Assembly (NCBI GenBank): GCA_024679955.1
Contig: JAILCQ010000035.1
Span: forward strand, 1-47,433
Reading direction: 5' to 3'
Length of the DNA: 47,433 nt
Source of the DNA: Bacillota bacterium
GTDB taxonomy: Bacteria; Bacillota; Dehalobacteriia; UBA4068
The stretch's first letter is position 1; the number at the start of each line of letters is the position of its first letter. The translations under genes and the position numbers were made by a program. The notes under the pieces were generated by a model. It saw only the letters and a list, made by a program, of their open reading frames with translations, did no database searches and was not told the origin of the DNA. Below are positions 26,971 to 35,308 of this stretch, piece after piece.

Positions 26971-27351
26971 TTATCCACGCGCCGTCAAACCCCAGAAACC
27001 ATATCCAACCAATCCGCTGATTATTAAATAGCCGATTGCCCATGGTATATATCCGTATATCCCGGTTCCGGAAGTCAAACACATATGGATGAAAGAACCA
27101 ATGTGAATAACAGCAAGAACAATCCACCAGTATTTCTTGAGTACGATTGCTGCCATACCTGCCAGAATAGATAGAAATGGCATGATAATGGTTAAATAGT
27201 ATCCTATGCCTTTTCCATATTTCTCAAAACCTGTTATGGCAAGAATTATCAAAAGGAAGCAACCAACCAGTGAGAGGCCACAGAACATTTTTTGCAAAAG
27301 ACTTATATCTGAGCGCCAATATAATCTTTTCTGGTTCATTTTTTTACTCAT
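26971..27351 (-). CDS. Small four-helix membrane protein, unknown
   Basis: A 126-residue hydrophobic protein with four predicted membrane helices after a basic N-terminus; it has no recognised motif. Start could be at 27351 or at the Met four codons later; neither has a clear Shine-Dalgarno sequence. Codon choice is AT-rich, like the amidase upstream of it and unlike the GC-rich gene that follows. Probably real because the hydrophobic pattern is regular, but unsupported by homology. Confidence 0.5.
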   Translation of the reverse strand: MSKKMNQKRLYWRSDISLLQKMFCGLSLVGCFLLIILAITGFEKYGKGIGYYLTIIMPFLSILAGMAAIVLKKYWWIVLAVIHIGSFIHMCLTSGTGIYGYIPWAIGYLIISGLVGYGFWGLTARG

Positions 27352-27448
27352 TGTTAAAAATTTTTATAGGTCGCTGTGCCGGTGTTCCAAGCGCTGAATG
27401 GTACAACCGTTATGGTTTCATCCGCAAAGATAATGCTTGTGTTAACAA

Positions 27449-28654
27449 TTAATAGTTATATACATAAATTGTACGTTTGCTACCCCCGGGAGCCATATCA
27501 TCTGCTGCCTGGTTGTTATTATATTGGGTACCAGACGTCCGACCTGTTACATAGGCATAGGCTCTGCTACCATCCTTTGAGTATTTTTTTTGAGTTATTA
27601 TTGTAGAATGCCCATAATCAGAATTTCCATAGAATTTGAGTTGCAAAATATCTCCTGTAGCCCAAGCTGATAGATTATGAGAATAGATGGAGCTTATCCC
27701 GGTAGGTGCATTTGCGTGCGTATTGTTGATTAAATAATTATATAAAAAAGTTACACTGCTCCAAGAAGAGCTACGGTTATTAATATTTCGGTAGTACCAT
27801 CCAGTGCTACTTATCCCATTGCCGCCAGTATCATAGACATTAGCGCCTCCAGCAAGCAATGCATGAGATACAAAATTTGTACAATCCCAATTGTTAGGAA
27901 TATTTGAAAAATCATAGTAAGGAACCACACCATTCCCACTGCTTGGCTGAGACTTATAATAATTATTTCTTGCATACGAGACGATATTGGCAGAAACCAA
28001 ACTGCTGTATCGAGACGATTCTTGATAATCATCAAAAGTCGAAATAGTCGATTCTTCTGTATGAACTCTATCTATATCGTTTTTTAAATCTGTCTGGTTA
28101 TGGGCAATATCTTGTGCAGGGATGCGAAGCAAAGGGTTATCGCTGTATGATTCCCTAATTGCCTCATCGTAATAGTTTAGCGGTGTATAAAAATCCGTAA
28201 TGCAATCGTTTTCGCAATCATAAATAATTCGTACTTCTTCGCTTACTTCGGTATCGAAGTCTTTACAACCCACATAATTATATGTGCTGATAACTTGGAA
28301 AGTGAAATGCAATTCTGTGGAGCATCTTTCTTTATTAATCAAGATAACCTGAACTGCATAGTTTTCTTTCTCTGTGTTATAAAGACGCGTTGCATAGTTC
28401 TGCGTATTGATTTTGTCAGCAAGATAGGCCGCCAGCTTTTTGTCCAGAAAAACACTAATATCATTGCACGTTCCCATATCTTTGTTTTCATAGAACTGAA
28501 CAATAACCTTTTCAATTTTAGATAGAGTTTCGTTTTCGGAAACTACCGATGTTGCTATGACGTCTTTTGTTAAATTGCTTGCAAATACAGGAATCGAAAT
28601 AGAAACCATAAATACTAAGCATAACAGAGCAAATAAAAGTTTACGAATAGTCAT
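27449..28654 (-). CDS. Secreted amidase-domain protein (Amidase_6 type)
   Basis: About 401 residues from the ATG near 28654, which has AAAGGAG upstream; a TTG 13 codons earlier overlaps that site. A signal peptide ends near IPVFAS. The N-terminal half (about 25-190) has no recognised family. The C-terminal half is the putative amidase domain (Pfam PF12671), with the probable nucleophile in WDCTNFVSHALLAGG and the later His in DYGHSTII. Such domains are thought to act on cell-wall peptides. It lies downstream of a second copy of the ECF-type promoter and is probably part of that regulon. Confidence 0.88.
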   Translation of the reverse strand: MTIRKLLFALLCLVFMVSISIPVFASNLTKDVIATSVVSENETLSKIEKVIVQFYENKDMGTCNDISVFLDKKLAAYLADKINTQNYATRLYNTEKENYAVQVILINKERCSTELHFTFQVISTYNYVGCKDFDTEVSEEVRIIYDCENDCITDFYTPLNYYDEAIRESYSDNPLLRIPAQDIAHNQTDLKNDIDRVHTEESTISTFDDYQESSRYSSLVSANIVSYARNNYYKSQPSSGNGVVPYYDFSNIPNNWDCTNFVSHALLAGGANVYDTGGNGISSTGWYYRNINNRSSSWSSVTFLYNYLINNTHANAPTGISSIYSHNLSAWATGDILQLKFYGNSDYGHSTIITQKKYSKDGSRAYAYVTGRTSGTQYNNNQAADDMAPGGSKRTIYVYNY

Positions 28655-28769
28655 GACGTTATTCTCCTTTCTGGGTTTAAGTTTATTTTCCAATATTCAG
28701 CAGGGCTGTTTTTGCTAATAACGAAAATGCGTATATCTTTTTCGCTGCCCGTTTCTTTCCTCCTTACCC

Positions 28770-28801
28770 TATATATCCCATGAGAAGGGCATTTTGTCAC
28801 A
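28770..28801 (-). promoter_or_regulatory. ECF-type promoter copy B, upstream of the amidase gene
   Basis: TGTGACA at 28795-28801 and GATATATA at 28770-28777 with a 17-bp spacer. About 48 of some 60 bases match copy A at 30280-30311, including an AAGCTT-A/T-tract-CTACCC block upstream and an AAGGAGG downstream. That AAGGAGG has no start codon after it. The amidase ATG is about 115 nt further on. Nothing else is recognised in the 28655-28921 gap. Confidence 0.72.
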
Positions 28802-28921
28802 GGGTAGCGAAAAAAAATTTTTCAAGCTTTTTATCAAGGGAATGGCTTTTTTGCCCTGGAGACGCTTCTATTGGCACATTTCGCTATAGTATGCTGCCCA
28901 ACTGGATGATTGTAGTATTCG

Positions 28922-29368
28922 TTAATAACACGTTGCCGTATACGATGTTTTAAACTTCGTATCTGAGCCGCTGGAATTGGCGGCGTAGGCGGTGATGGTG
29001 GCTCGATATTGAACGCCTGGCACACCGTTAAAGATTACGTTTGCGTTATTTTGCGCTACATTTTTTCTAAGGAAGTTGCTGTAATACTGATGGGAAAGCG
29101 TGCGGTCATGCACCCAAGAGCCGCTGATCTTTTTTTCAATTTTGATTTCCAAAACCCCGACGTGATTCATAATATCGGTTGCTAAGATATTGAATCCCAC
29201 TTTAACCTTGTTGTCGCCTTCAGCGGAAACTATTACATTATAAGATCGCAGATAATTGCTGCTTTTCGGTTCCAAGATTTTTCCTTCCGGCGCTGCCGCC
29301 AAAACGCTTGTTGTCAGGGTAAAAATCAACACCGCTACTATAATGATAAGAATCGTTTGTTTTTTCAT
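28922..29368 (-). CDS. Small secreted protein, unknown
   Basis: 148 residues from the ATG at 29368 (AAAGGAG upstream, which overlaps the stop of the preceding gene). A clear signal peptide ends near SVLAA. The mature part is beta-rich and Ig-like in pattern (NVIVSAEGDNKVKVGFNI, then VEYRATITAYA-like segment near the end), without cysteines except one at the C-terminus. No family recognised. It is translated directly after the DUF4367 gene, so it belongs to the ECF operon. Confidence 0.72.
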   Translation of the reverse strand: MKKQTILIIIVAVLIFTLTTSVLAAAPEGKILEPKSSNYLRSYNVIVSAEGDNKVKVGFNILATDIMNHVGVLEIKIEKKISGSWVHDRTLSHQYYSNFLRKNVAQNNANVIFNGVPGVQYRATITAYAANSSGSDTKFKTSYTATCY

Positions 29369-29388
29369 TTGTTTTCTTCTCTCCTTTC

Positions 29389-30261
29389 TCACATTGAGGC
29401 CAATATTTGTTTTAATTCATCCATTGTGACAGACCCGGCCAGTATGTAAAAGCAGCTTTCATCCAGCCAACTGGCTACCGGCTCACCCATGTTTGTGGCC
29501 AGAAAGTATTCTGTTCCTCCCAACACATAGGTTTCGCCGCTTCCTTCGTCTATTTCTACATTAAATTGCCAAGCGGAAGACCCCAAGTCCTGCATTATCG
29601 AGAAGTTGAGTATGCCCTCTGCGTCATCTTCATATAAGGCGACAAACGACCCTCTACCGTCTACAATCTGCACATCCACCAATGCCAAATGAAACCGCGC
29701 CGGTATCCAGGTTGGGCAAACTTCGGCGGAAAGGCCGTGGGCTTCCAAAGCTTCTTCCAGAGAATGATACTCCTGATCGCTGTCTGCCGGCAGAAGCAAA
29801 GAACCGGAGGCATTTTTTTCGTCTCTGCTCAATTGCAATGCTTCCGCGCCCCACTCAACAAACATGGCAAAAACATGCACGCCCCTTGCTTCGACTATAG
29901 CGGTTCCGGCAAGCAAAAACAGACAAATGATGGCGGCCGTACAGGCCATCCTGCACTTTTGCCAATGAAAACGGTTTCGCCAAGCGGGATGCGTTTGTTT
30001 CAAGGAAAAGGGTTCTAGCTGCTCTGCATATCGCCGGGAGAACCTCTGATAGGATAGCTCTGGATCGAAGCTGTCTGGAAGCGGGGCCTTTGCATCCAAA
30101 GCCGAGATATAAGCCTCCACCAAGTCGGCATCGAAGCCGTCTTCTGACATATCCATAATTTTGTCTTCCATTTCATCAAGCAACTCAGCAGGACTTTTTT
30201 GCAGAAGAAAAGCAAAGCCACGTTCGCAATCGTTGTTTTTATCGTTTTTCATACGGTTCAT
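29389..30261 (-). CDS. DUF4367 single-pass membrane protein, putative anti-sigma factor
   Basis: 290 residues: a cytoplasmic N-terminal part of about 105 residues, one membrane helix (about 105-125, CTAAIICLFLLAGTAIVEA), and an outer domain of the DUF4367 type ending in the EYFLATNMGEPVASW segment typical of that family. Proteins of this design are commonly encoded beside Clostridia ECF sigma factors and are presumed to hold them at the membrane. AGGAGG lies 7 nt before the ATG, directly after the copy A promoter. The zinc-binding HxxxCxxC anti-sigma motif is absent, so the mechanism is uncertain. Confidence 0.8.
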   Translation of the reverse strand: MNRMKNDKNNDCERGFAFLLQKSPAELLDEMEDKIMDMSEDGFDADLVEAYISALDAKAPLPDSFDPELSYQRFSRRYAEQLEPFSLKQTHPAWRNRFHWQKCRMACTAAIICLFLLAGTAIVEARGVHVFAMFVEWGAEALQLSRDEKNASGSLLLPADSDQEYHSLEEALEAHGLSAEVCPTWIPARFHLALVDVQIVDGRGSFVALYEDDAEGILNFSIMQDLGSSAWQFNVEIDEGSGETYVLGGTEYFLATNMGEPVASWLDESCFYILAGSVTMDELKQILASM

Positions 30262-30279
30262 TCCATTACCTCCTCACTC

Positions 30280-30311
30280 TATATATCCCACCAGAAGGCC
30301 ATTTTGTCACA
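30280..30311 (-). promoter_or_regulatory. ECF-type promoter copy A, driving the DUF4367 operon
   Basis: TGTGACA at 30305-30311 and GATATATA at 30280-30287 with a 17-bp spacer. It lies between the sigma gene and the DUF4367 gene, so it would drive the putative anti-sigma and small secreted protein rather than the sigma gene. The sequence differs from sigma-A consensus and matches copy B closely. Recognition by the adjacent sigma factor is inferred. Confidence 0.75.
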
Positions 30312-30328
30312 GGGTAGAAAAAATTTTT

Positions 30329-30796
30329 TTAAAGCTTTTCTTTACACCGTGCTTTAGCCCTTTGCAAACGCATTTTTACGGCAGAAAGGGATATACCGAA
30401 ATGATCGGATATCTCCGAATATGACATATTTTGTTCGTAACGCAATTGCAGAATTTCTTTATCTGTATCAGACAGATGTTCCGGCAAACTAAAGGAAATG
30501 GATTCCATCGGTGTTGCAGGAAAAAACAACTTCGTATCATCGCCGAACAATATTTCTTCCATGGCGCTCTTTCTCAAGGCATGGTATAAAAGATGATTCA
30601 TCGTTTTATGCAGCCATGCCGCCGGGTTGGGATGGACGATGAGTTGATTTGCTTTCTTTGCCGCCAGGAAGAATACTTCATGAACCATATCTTCGGCCTT
30701 TTGGGCGTCGCCAAGTATGCGGCGGGCACGCTTCCATAAGGTAGCCGCATGCTTCAAGTAAAGCTGGTGTAGAAACTGATCCAGCCGTTTTTGCAT
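30329..30796 (-). CDS. ECF-family RNA polymerase sigma factor
   Basis: 155 residues from the ATG at 30796 with AGGAGG upstream; the frame extends to 30907 but without signal. Sigma-70 region 2 covers about 10-75 (DAQKAEDMVHEVFFLAAKKA) and region 4 about 100-152, with the helix-turn-helix MSYSEISDHFGISLSAVKM. Region 3 is lacking, as in ECF factors. It is followed by the putative anti-sigma and effector genes. The stop codon lies within the AT tract just ahead of promoter copy A. Confidence 0.93.
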   Translation of the reverse strand: MQKRLDQFLHQLYLKHAATLWKRARRILGDAQKAEDMVHEVFFLAAKKANQLIVHPNPAAWLHKTMNHLLYHALRKSAMEEILFGDDTKLFFPATPMESISFSLPEHLSDTDKEILQLRYEQNMSYSEISDHFGISLSAVKMRLQRAKARCKEKL

Positions 30797-31274
30797 TTGT
30801 ATTCCTCCTTTTCTACCTGTATTTTCTCCCCGGGTTACCTGCCAGGTGGCATAGTTGTCCGGGAGCAGCAGCGGATTTTGCAAAAGAAAACGGTTTTGCC
30901 GCTGCATTAAGGCAGAACAGGTATATCGCGAGCTTTTGAATGTTTGTACGCTTTTTTACACAAAAACAAAATTTTTCACAAATTATAAATAATAATAAAT
31001 GTATATATAAAATAAATTATTTATATTTCTTAAAATAAATAAACTTTTACGATAGCCTTCATTCTACAGCATATCGCCATATTCCTCCAAGCCTTTGTAA
31101 AGCTTCTTAATGGGAAAACGGCGCAAAAATCGATACTGTTTTGCCGCTAACGATGATTTCTATCGTTATATATGCATGGGGATCGCGCCGGGAAAAAACA
31201 GGCGGTTTGCCTGTGTCCAAAAGCCGGCCCGCGCATATGATGATAGCAAACGAAACCCGAAGGAGGCGGGACTT
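30797..31274. other. Divergent AT-rich intergenic region between the ECF sigma gene and cotJ
   Basis: About 480 bp. The stretch 30955-31050 is nearly all A and T. It should hold promoters for the sigma gene (leftwards) and for cotJ (rightwards, sigma-E expected), but I could not fix either; no TGTGACA copy is present here. No gene is seen: the short frames lack ribosome binding sites. Confidence 0.5.
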
Positions 31275-31466
31275 ATGGCAACATCTTGTCAAGACGTTTT
31301 GATGCCTTGCGACGAATGCAGCATGAAAGCCGCTTACGCTTTTGTGCCTGTTCAAAATGTAAACCGCTTTTACGATTATTTGTCGGCCATGCAGGCGGGA
31401 ACCATTTTCCCGGATTTACACATCCCCAAAGGCAAATACGGCCCCAAAGAAAACTTCAGCGAATAA
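31275..31466 (+). CDS. cotJA: Spore coat-associated protein CotJA
   Basis: A 63-residue protein from the ATG at 31275, with AAGGAGG upstream; a longer frame from 31110 is not supported. It has the family's short Cys-containing N-terminus, then the conserved AYAFVPVQNVNRFYD segment and a FPDLHIPKGKYGP end. CotJA, B and C form an inner coat complex in Bacillus; the biochemical role is uncertain. First gene of the cotJABC operon. Confidence 0.9.
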   Translation: MATSCQDVLMPCDECSMKAAYAFVPVQNVNRFYDYLSAMQAGTIFPDLHIPKGKYGPKENFSE

Positions 31467-31491
31467 GCGCAGGGACAAAGGAGGTTTACTT

Positions 31492-31767
31492 ATGGCAACG
31501 ACCACGGCGATGTCCGATATCCAAAGAGAGATGATTGAAAGCATACAGGAATTGGGCCTGACTTTGGATGATTTGCGGCAATATTTGGATACTCATTTGC
31601 ATGATCAATTCGCCATTTCCCGCTTTAACAGCACCCGGGAGGATCTGGATAATTTGCTGAGCGAGTATAGCCGGCAATACGGCCCGTTGACCGGCGCATG
31701 CCCCAATATAAAAGACGAAAACAATTGGTTATGGGCTATGCAGGCCTTTCCCTGGGATTATGAATGA
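31492..31767 (+). CDS. cotJB: Spore coat protein CotJB
   Basis: A 91-residue helical protein, typical length, with the family features of a central DLRQYLDTHLHD segment and C-terminal WPWxYE-like FPWDYE. AAAGGAGG precedes the ATG. It lies 25 bp after cotJA and 12 bp before cotJC. Confidence 0.9.
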   Translation: MATTTAMSDIQREMIESIQELGLTLDDLRQYLDTHLHDQFAISRFNSTREDLDNLLSEYSRQYGPLTGACPNIKDENNWLWAMQAFPWDYE

Positions 31768-31779
31768 GGAGGATACGGT

Positions 31780-32352
31780 ATGTGGATATATCAAAAAACC
31801 TTGCAGCATCCGGTAAAAGTCGGTCATACGGATCTGGCCTTTGCCAATCGCCTGCTCAGCATGTACGGCGGCCCGGACGGCGAATTGGCGGCTGCCCTGC
31901 GCTATTTGAATCAACGCTATACCATGCCCACCAATAATACGAAAGGCCTGCTGACGGATATCGGCACGGAAGAAATGGGCCATGTGGAGATGATCGCCAC
32001 GATGATATACAAGCTGACCAAGGACGCGGATTTGGATGAGGTGCGGGAAAGCATGTTCGGCAATTATTTTGTGGATCATGGCAAGGCCCTGTATTTTTGC
32101 GACGCCAACGGCGCGCCTTTCACCGTTACCTATTTCCAGGCCAAAGACGATCCCATCGCCGATCTGACGGAGAATATGGCGGCAGAACAAAAAGCCAGAG
32201 CCACCTATAACCATTTGATGGAGCTGACGGACGACCCGGATCTTTTGGATACCCTGCGTTTTTTGCGGCAAAGGGAGATCGTCCATTTTCAACGCTTCGG
32301 CGAGGCTTTGGATCAGGTACAGGAGTATTTCGCCTGCAAAAAAGTGTTTTAG
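31780..32352 (+). CDS. cotJC: Manganese catalase-like spore coat protein CotJC
   Basis: 190 residues with the Mn-catalase diiron/dimanganese ligands: Glu in the first helix (LAAALRYLNQRY area), EEMGHVEM near residue 66, and the second pair ENMAAEQKAR and REIVHFQRF near the C-terminus. The first expected ligand Glu is replaced in a region I cannot align with certainty, so activity is unproven. It would protect the spore from peroxide. Last gene of the operon, followed by hairpins. Confidence 0.93.
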   Translation: MWIYQKTLQHPVKVGHTDLAFANRLLSMYGGPDGELAAALRYLNQRYTMPTNNTKGLLTDIGTEEMGHVEMIATMIYKLTKDADLDEVRESMFGNYFVDHGKALYFCDANGAPFTVTYFQAKDDPIADLTENMAAEQKARATYNHLMELTDDPDLLDTLRFLRQREIVHFQRFGEALDQVQEYFACKKVF

Positions 32353-32365
32353 GCTTCGTCTTTCA

Positions 32366-32446
32366 GCGTCTCCGCCGTCAAAAGCGGAGGCGCTTCGTCA
32401 TAAATAAATATCCACCTTCACTTGGTGAAGGTGGATATTTATTTAT
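32366..32446. terminator. Hairpin and perfect 22-bp palindrome after cotJC
   Basis: A GC stem (GCGTCTCCGC/GCGGAGGCGC) at 32366-32393 is followed by a perfect 22-bp inverted repeat with a 3-base loop at 32400-32446, ending in ATATTTATTTAT. The second is likely bidirectional, serving cotJ and the convergent Gx-transporter gene. Confidence 0.65.
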
Positions 32447-32543
32447 GCGGCTTTTTGTTAAGCGTCGCGATTCTTGCCCGCAATGGCCGGATTTGTCCTT
32501 TTATCCGGGCGGCAGCCTGTGGCGGATGGCGGATAAACCGGCG

Positions 32544-33125
32544 CTAAGAACCGTGCCGTTCCGGAGAAGACGTATCCGGCGCTGCTTTTTCCCCGGAAAG
32601 CGGCGAATGAAGGGGACCGTATTGCCGCCGCCAGATGGGGAGCAGCCGGGTCAGGATCTGCCAAGCCGCAATGCCCGAAAGAGATCCGGCGGCCAGGCCT
32701 GTCAGGATCAGTACCGGCAAATAGGCCAGCAGCGCCGGCGTACCGCTGACGGCGATGGCCACCGCCAGCTGGGCCGCCGGATGGATCACGCCGCCGCCCA
32801 TACTTACGCCGATGATGCTGAATTTGCCGGTTTTTTGCAGCCCCGCCATGAACAGCAGGCTGGCGGCGGCTCCGGCCAGGGAATAGAGGGCGGAGGCCGG
32901 ATTGCCGAATAGGAAGGAAACCAAAAGCACCCGGATCAGGCTGATGGCCGCGGCTGTGGGCAGACCGAAAACATACAGGGCAAACAGGATAACGATATTG
33001 GCCAGACCCAGCTTGACGCCGGGTACGCCCAAAGAGATGGGAAACAGGTTTTCGATGTGGGAAAAAACGGCGGCCAGGGCGATCATCACGCTGTTGAAGG
33101 CTATTTTTTTAGCGGGAGACGGCAT
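32544..33125 (-). CDS. Gx transporter family membrane protein
   Basis: A 193-residue protein with about five to six membrane helices and the family's SLGVPGVKLGLANI motif near residue 32, plus a Gly-rich GVSMGGGVIHPAAQ segment. Pfam calls it heptaprenyl diphosphate synthase component I (PF07456), but it is now regarded as an S-component-like transporter; substrate not established. It overlaps the NusG-II gene by 17 bp and has AAAGGGGG before its ATG. The pair is often found near flavin-linked membrane redox genes such as apbE, as here. Confidence 0.87.
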   Translation of the reverse strand: MPSPAKKIAFNSVMIALAAVFSHIENLFPISLGVPGVKLGLANIVILFALYVFGLPTAAAISLIRVLLVSFLFGNPASALYSLAGAAASLLFMAGLQKTGKFSIIGVSMGGGVIHPAAQLAVAIAVSGTPALLAYLPVLILTGLAAGSLSGIAAWQILTRLLPIWRRQYGPLHSPLSGEKAAPDTSSPERHGS

Positions 33126-33495
33126 CGATATCCCCCTTTCCGTCGCCGGTTACGGTCACTGCCAGCTTGGCGGGGAGGCAGACGATGGTCTCCCGCCGGC
33201 GGCTGACCGGCCCCTGCCGCAGGCAATAGCCGTCGGGACAGTTGGCCTCTTTCATGTAGGCCCGGTGATCTTGGATGACCAACAGATTGCGGTGGCCTTG
33301 CCATTCCAGTTCGATTTCGGCGTCCTCTGCCAAAGGATATTCGCCTATGATCTGACCGTTGCGTGTAACGACCACCCTGTCGCCGCTTGTTGCGGTAGCG
33401 TTGACCCACCACAATAGCATGGCGGCGGCAGCGGCCAGGAAGAAAACGGCCAGGAGGACGTCATATACGGTAAGCAAACGAAATAATTGTTTCAT
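33109..33495 (-). CDS. NusG domain II-containing membrane-anchored protein
   Basis: 128 residues: one N-terminal membrane helix (about 8-30), then an outer beta domain of the NusG-II type with the family CPDGYCLRQGPVSR motif holding two cysteines. Start at 33495 is preferred because it begins just before the helix; the Met at 33516 is possible, and neither has a strong ribosome binding site. These proteins co-occur with Gx transporters and FMN-binding proteins. Role unknown. Confidence 0.85.
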   Translation of the reverse strand: MKQLFRLLTVYDVLLAVFFLAAAAAMLLWWVNATATSGDRVVVTRNGQIIGEYPLAEDAEIELEWQGHRNLLVIQDHRAYMKEANCPDGYCLRQGPVSRRRETIVCLPAKLAVTVTGDGKGDIDAVSR

Positions 33496-33714
33496 GCTGG
33501 CATTCTCATGATCCATACAAAAAGGGCAGGGGAGCAGGATACAGGCGTATCGTAAATCTCTGTAAAAATACGATCCCAGGGACGGATGAAGCAACAAAAT
33601 GCATTATTTATAAATTCTATAATAGATGACGGCTAAAATCAATGCCCGTCCCCGCTTTACCGCATCCAAAGGCCGCAGCGGAGGAAAGGGCTGTATATTG
33701 CAAGAACGACAGGG

Positions 33715-33744
33715 TTGACGGAGCCGGTTTGCAGATGCTATGAT
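33715..33744 (+). promoter_or_regulatory. Putative sigma-A promoter of apbE
   Basis: TTGACG at 33715-33720 and TATGAT at 33739-33744 with an 18-bp spacer, about 90 bp ahead of the apbE start. The leftward gene's promoter was not found. Confidence 0.55.
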
Positions 33745-33831
33745 CCAAAGAACAAGGCGCAGACAATATGCCGATCCCGCATCCGCGTATTCTTTGCGCT
33801 GCTGCAGGTTTATGGAGGAGGTCGCTGTGAA

Positions 33832-34935
33832 TTGAAGGTTTTGCAGGCTTACGCTCGTTCTTTTGCGTGCATTTATTATAATAATAGCAGGAATATTAGA
33901 AGGTTTTTGCATCCCAGATCAAAATTCCGGCAAGCCCAGGGGAAAACCGGTCTATTGCTTTTCTGCGCCCTGGCCCTATGTTTCCTGCTTTGCGGTTGCG
34001 GCGCGGCGAGGGGAACGGAACCTGTCAGCCGCAGTCAGTTTGCTTTGGACACCCTGTGTACGGTTACCCTTTATGAGCCGGCGGACCCACAATTGCTGGA
34101 AGAAGCCTTCCGGCTGATCGCCGGAGAAGAGGCCCTGCTGTCGCCAACGGTGAAGGGCAGCGACGTGTGGCGCATCAATCGAGCGGCGGGCAGGCCGGTC
34201 ACGGTGAGCCCGGACACGGCTGCCCTGATTGACTTGGGACTGGAATACAGCGAGCTCTCCGGTGGCGTATTTGATATCACGGTCGGGCGGCTAAGCGAGC
34301 TATGGGATTTCGGCGGCGGCGGCCATGTGCCCGGTCAGGAGGAATTGCCGGCGGCTCTGGCCACGGTGGATTACCGTAATTTGTCCCTGGCAGGCCCTGC
34401 GGCGACTTTGAACGACCCGGAAGCCAGACTGGATCTGGGCGCTATTGCCAAAGGCTATATTGCCGACCGGGTCATCGGCATGCTGCGGGAAAAAGGCGTG
34501 AAATGCGCTGTGGTGGATTTGGGCGGCAACGTGGTCACCCTGGGACAAAAGCCCGACGGAACGGCCTGGAAAATCGGCGTGCAGCAGCCTTTTGAGCAAC
34601 GCAGCCGGTTGATTGGAATGATCCAGGCAGAAGGCGGCCTGTCTCTGGTCACATCCGGCATTTATGAACGCAACTTTGAGCGGGACGGCGTGCTGTACCA
34701 CCATGTTTTGGATCCCCGTACCGGTTTTCCCGCGGATACCGGCGTCATCGGCGTGACGGTGGTATCCCGCAGTTCCGCCCGAGGCGACGCTTTGTCCACC
34801 ATCTGCCTGCTGCTGGGTCAGGAAGATGGGTCGCGCCTGCTGGAATCCGACGGCGATGTGCTGGGCGCGGTATGGGTAGACCGGGACGGCCAGATCTATG
34901 TCCAAGGCGATATTGATTTCATACCCGCCGACTGA
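33832..34935 (+). CDS. apbE: FAD:protein FMN transferase (ApbE)
   Basis: ApbE attaches FMN from FAD to Thr/Ser of exported flavoproteins. The likely start is a TTG at 33832 behind GGAGGAGGT (367 residues); no ATG fits. A hydrophobic segment ends in LCGCG, a probable lipobox. Family motifs follow: DITVGRLSELWDFGG, LDLGAIAKGYIADRV, DLGGNVVTLG, VTSGIYERNF, HHVLDPRTGFPA and the acidic metal ligand in SSARGDALST. The only candidate target nearby is the FMN-binding protein at 42470-43552, whose motif DSVTGAT fits. Confidence 0.93.
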   Translation: MKVLQAYARSFACIYYNNSRNIRRFLHPRSKFRQAQGKTGLLLFCALALCFLLCGCGAARGTEPVSRSQFALDTLCTVTLYEPADPQLLEEAFRLIAGEEALLSPTVKGSDVWRINRAAGRPVTVSPDTAALIDLGLEYSELSGGVFDITVGRLSELWDFGGGGHVPGQEELPAALATVDYRNLSLAGPAATLNDPEARLDLGAIAKGYIADRVIGMLREKGVKCAVVDLGGNVVTLGQKPDGTAWKIGVQQPFEQRSRLIGMIQAEGGLSLVTSGIYERNFERDGVLYHHVLDPRTGFPADTGVIGVTVVSRSSARGDALSTICLLLGQEDGSRLLESDGDVLGAVWVDRDGQIYVQGDIDFIPAD

Positions 34936-35017
34936 CGGGATCCGTAGGCGGTGTTTTATCCCTTCCCCTTTTTCGCTCTATGTATGTGTTTCCCAATGAA
35001 AAGCTGCTTTCTATAAG

Positions 35018-35049
35018 GCGGCCTGTCATGTTTCAGACAGGCCGCCTTT
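35018..35049 (+). terminator. Terminator of apbE
   Basis: Perfect 12-bp stem AGGCGGCCTGTC / GACAGGCCGCCT with an 8-nt loop and a short T run, about 80 bp after the stop. Confidence 0.7.
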
Positions 35050-35222
35050 CCTGCGATAGGCAGAAAAGATATGGAATCGTTCTTGCCGGTGGAAATCAAA
35101 GGATAAGAGGAAAGACGTGCCTTATCTATCGATTAGAATATTGCGGCCAAAGTTTATACTCTCGCATAAATATGTTTATTTTTAGGAAACTGATAACTAT
35201 TTTTAAGTGCGTAAATTCTTTA

Positions 35223-35251
35223 TTGACACCAACTTGTTTTTGTATTATTAT
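35223..35251 (+). promoter_or_regulatory. Sigma-A promoter of the cobalamin-riboswitch operon
   Basis: Consensus TTGACA at 35223-35228, 17-bp spacer and TATTAT (5 of 6) at 35246-35251, so transcription would start near 35258, about 50 nt before the riboswitch core. Confidence 0.8.
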
Positions 35252-35308
35252 TCTTTTATCAAAGCGAATATAAATGGCTTCAAAACTTTATAAAAATCCT
35301 TTTTTCGA

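Noticed and set aside
30955-31274. Sigma-E or sigma-K promoter for cotJABC (for example CATATGATG near 31235)
   Set aside because: The -10-like match has no acceptable -35 at the right distance; not reported as a feature.
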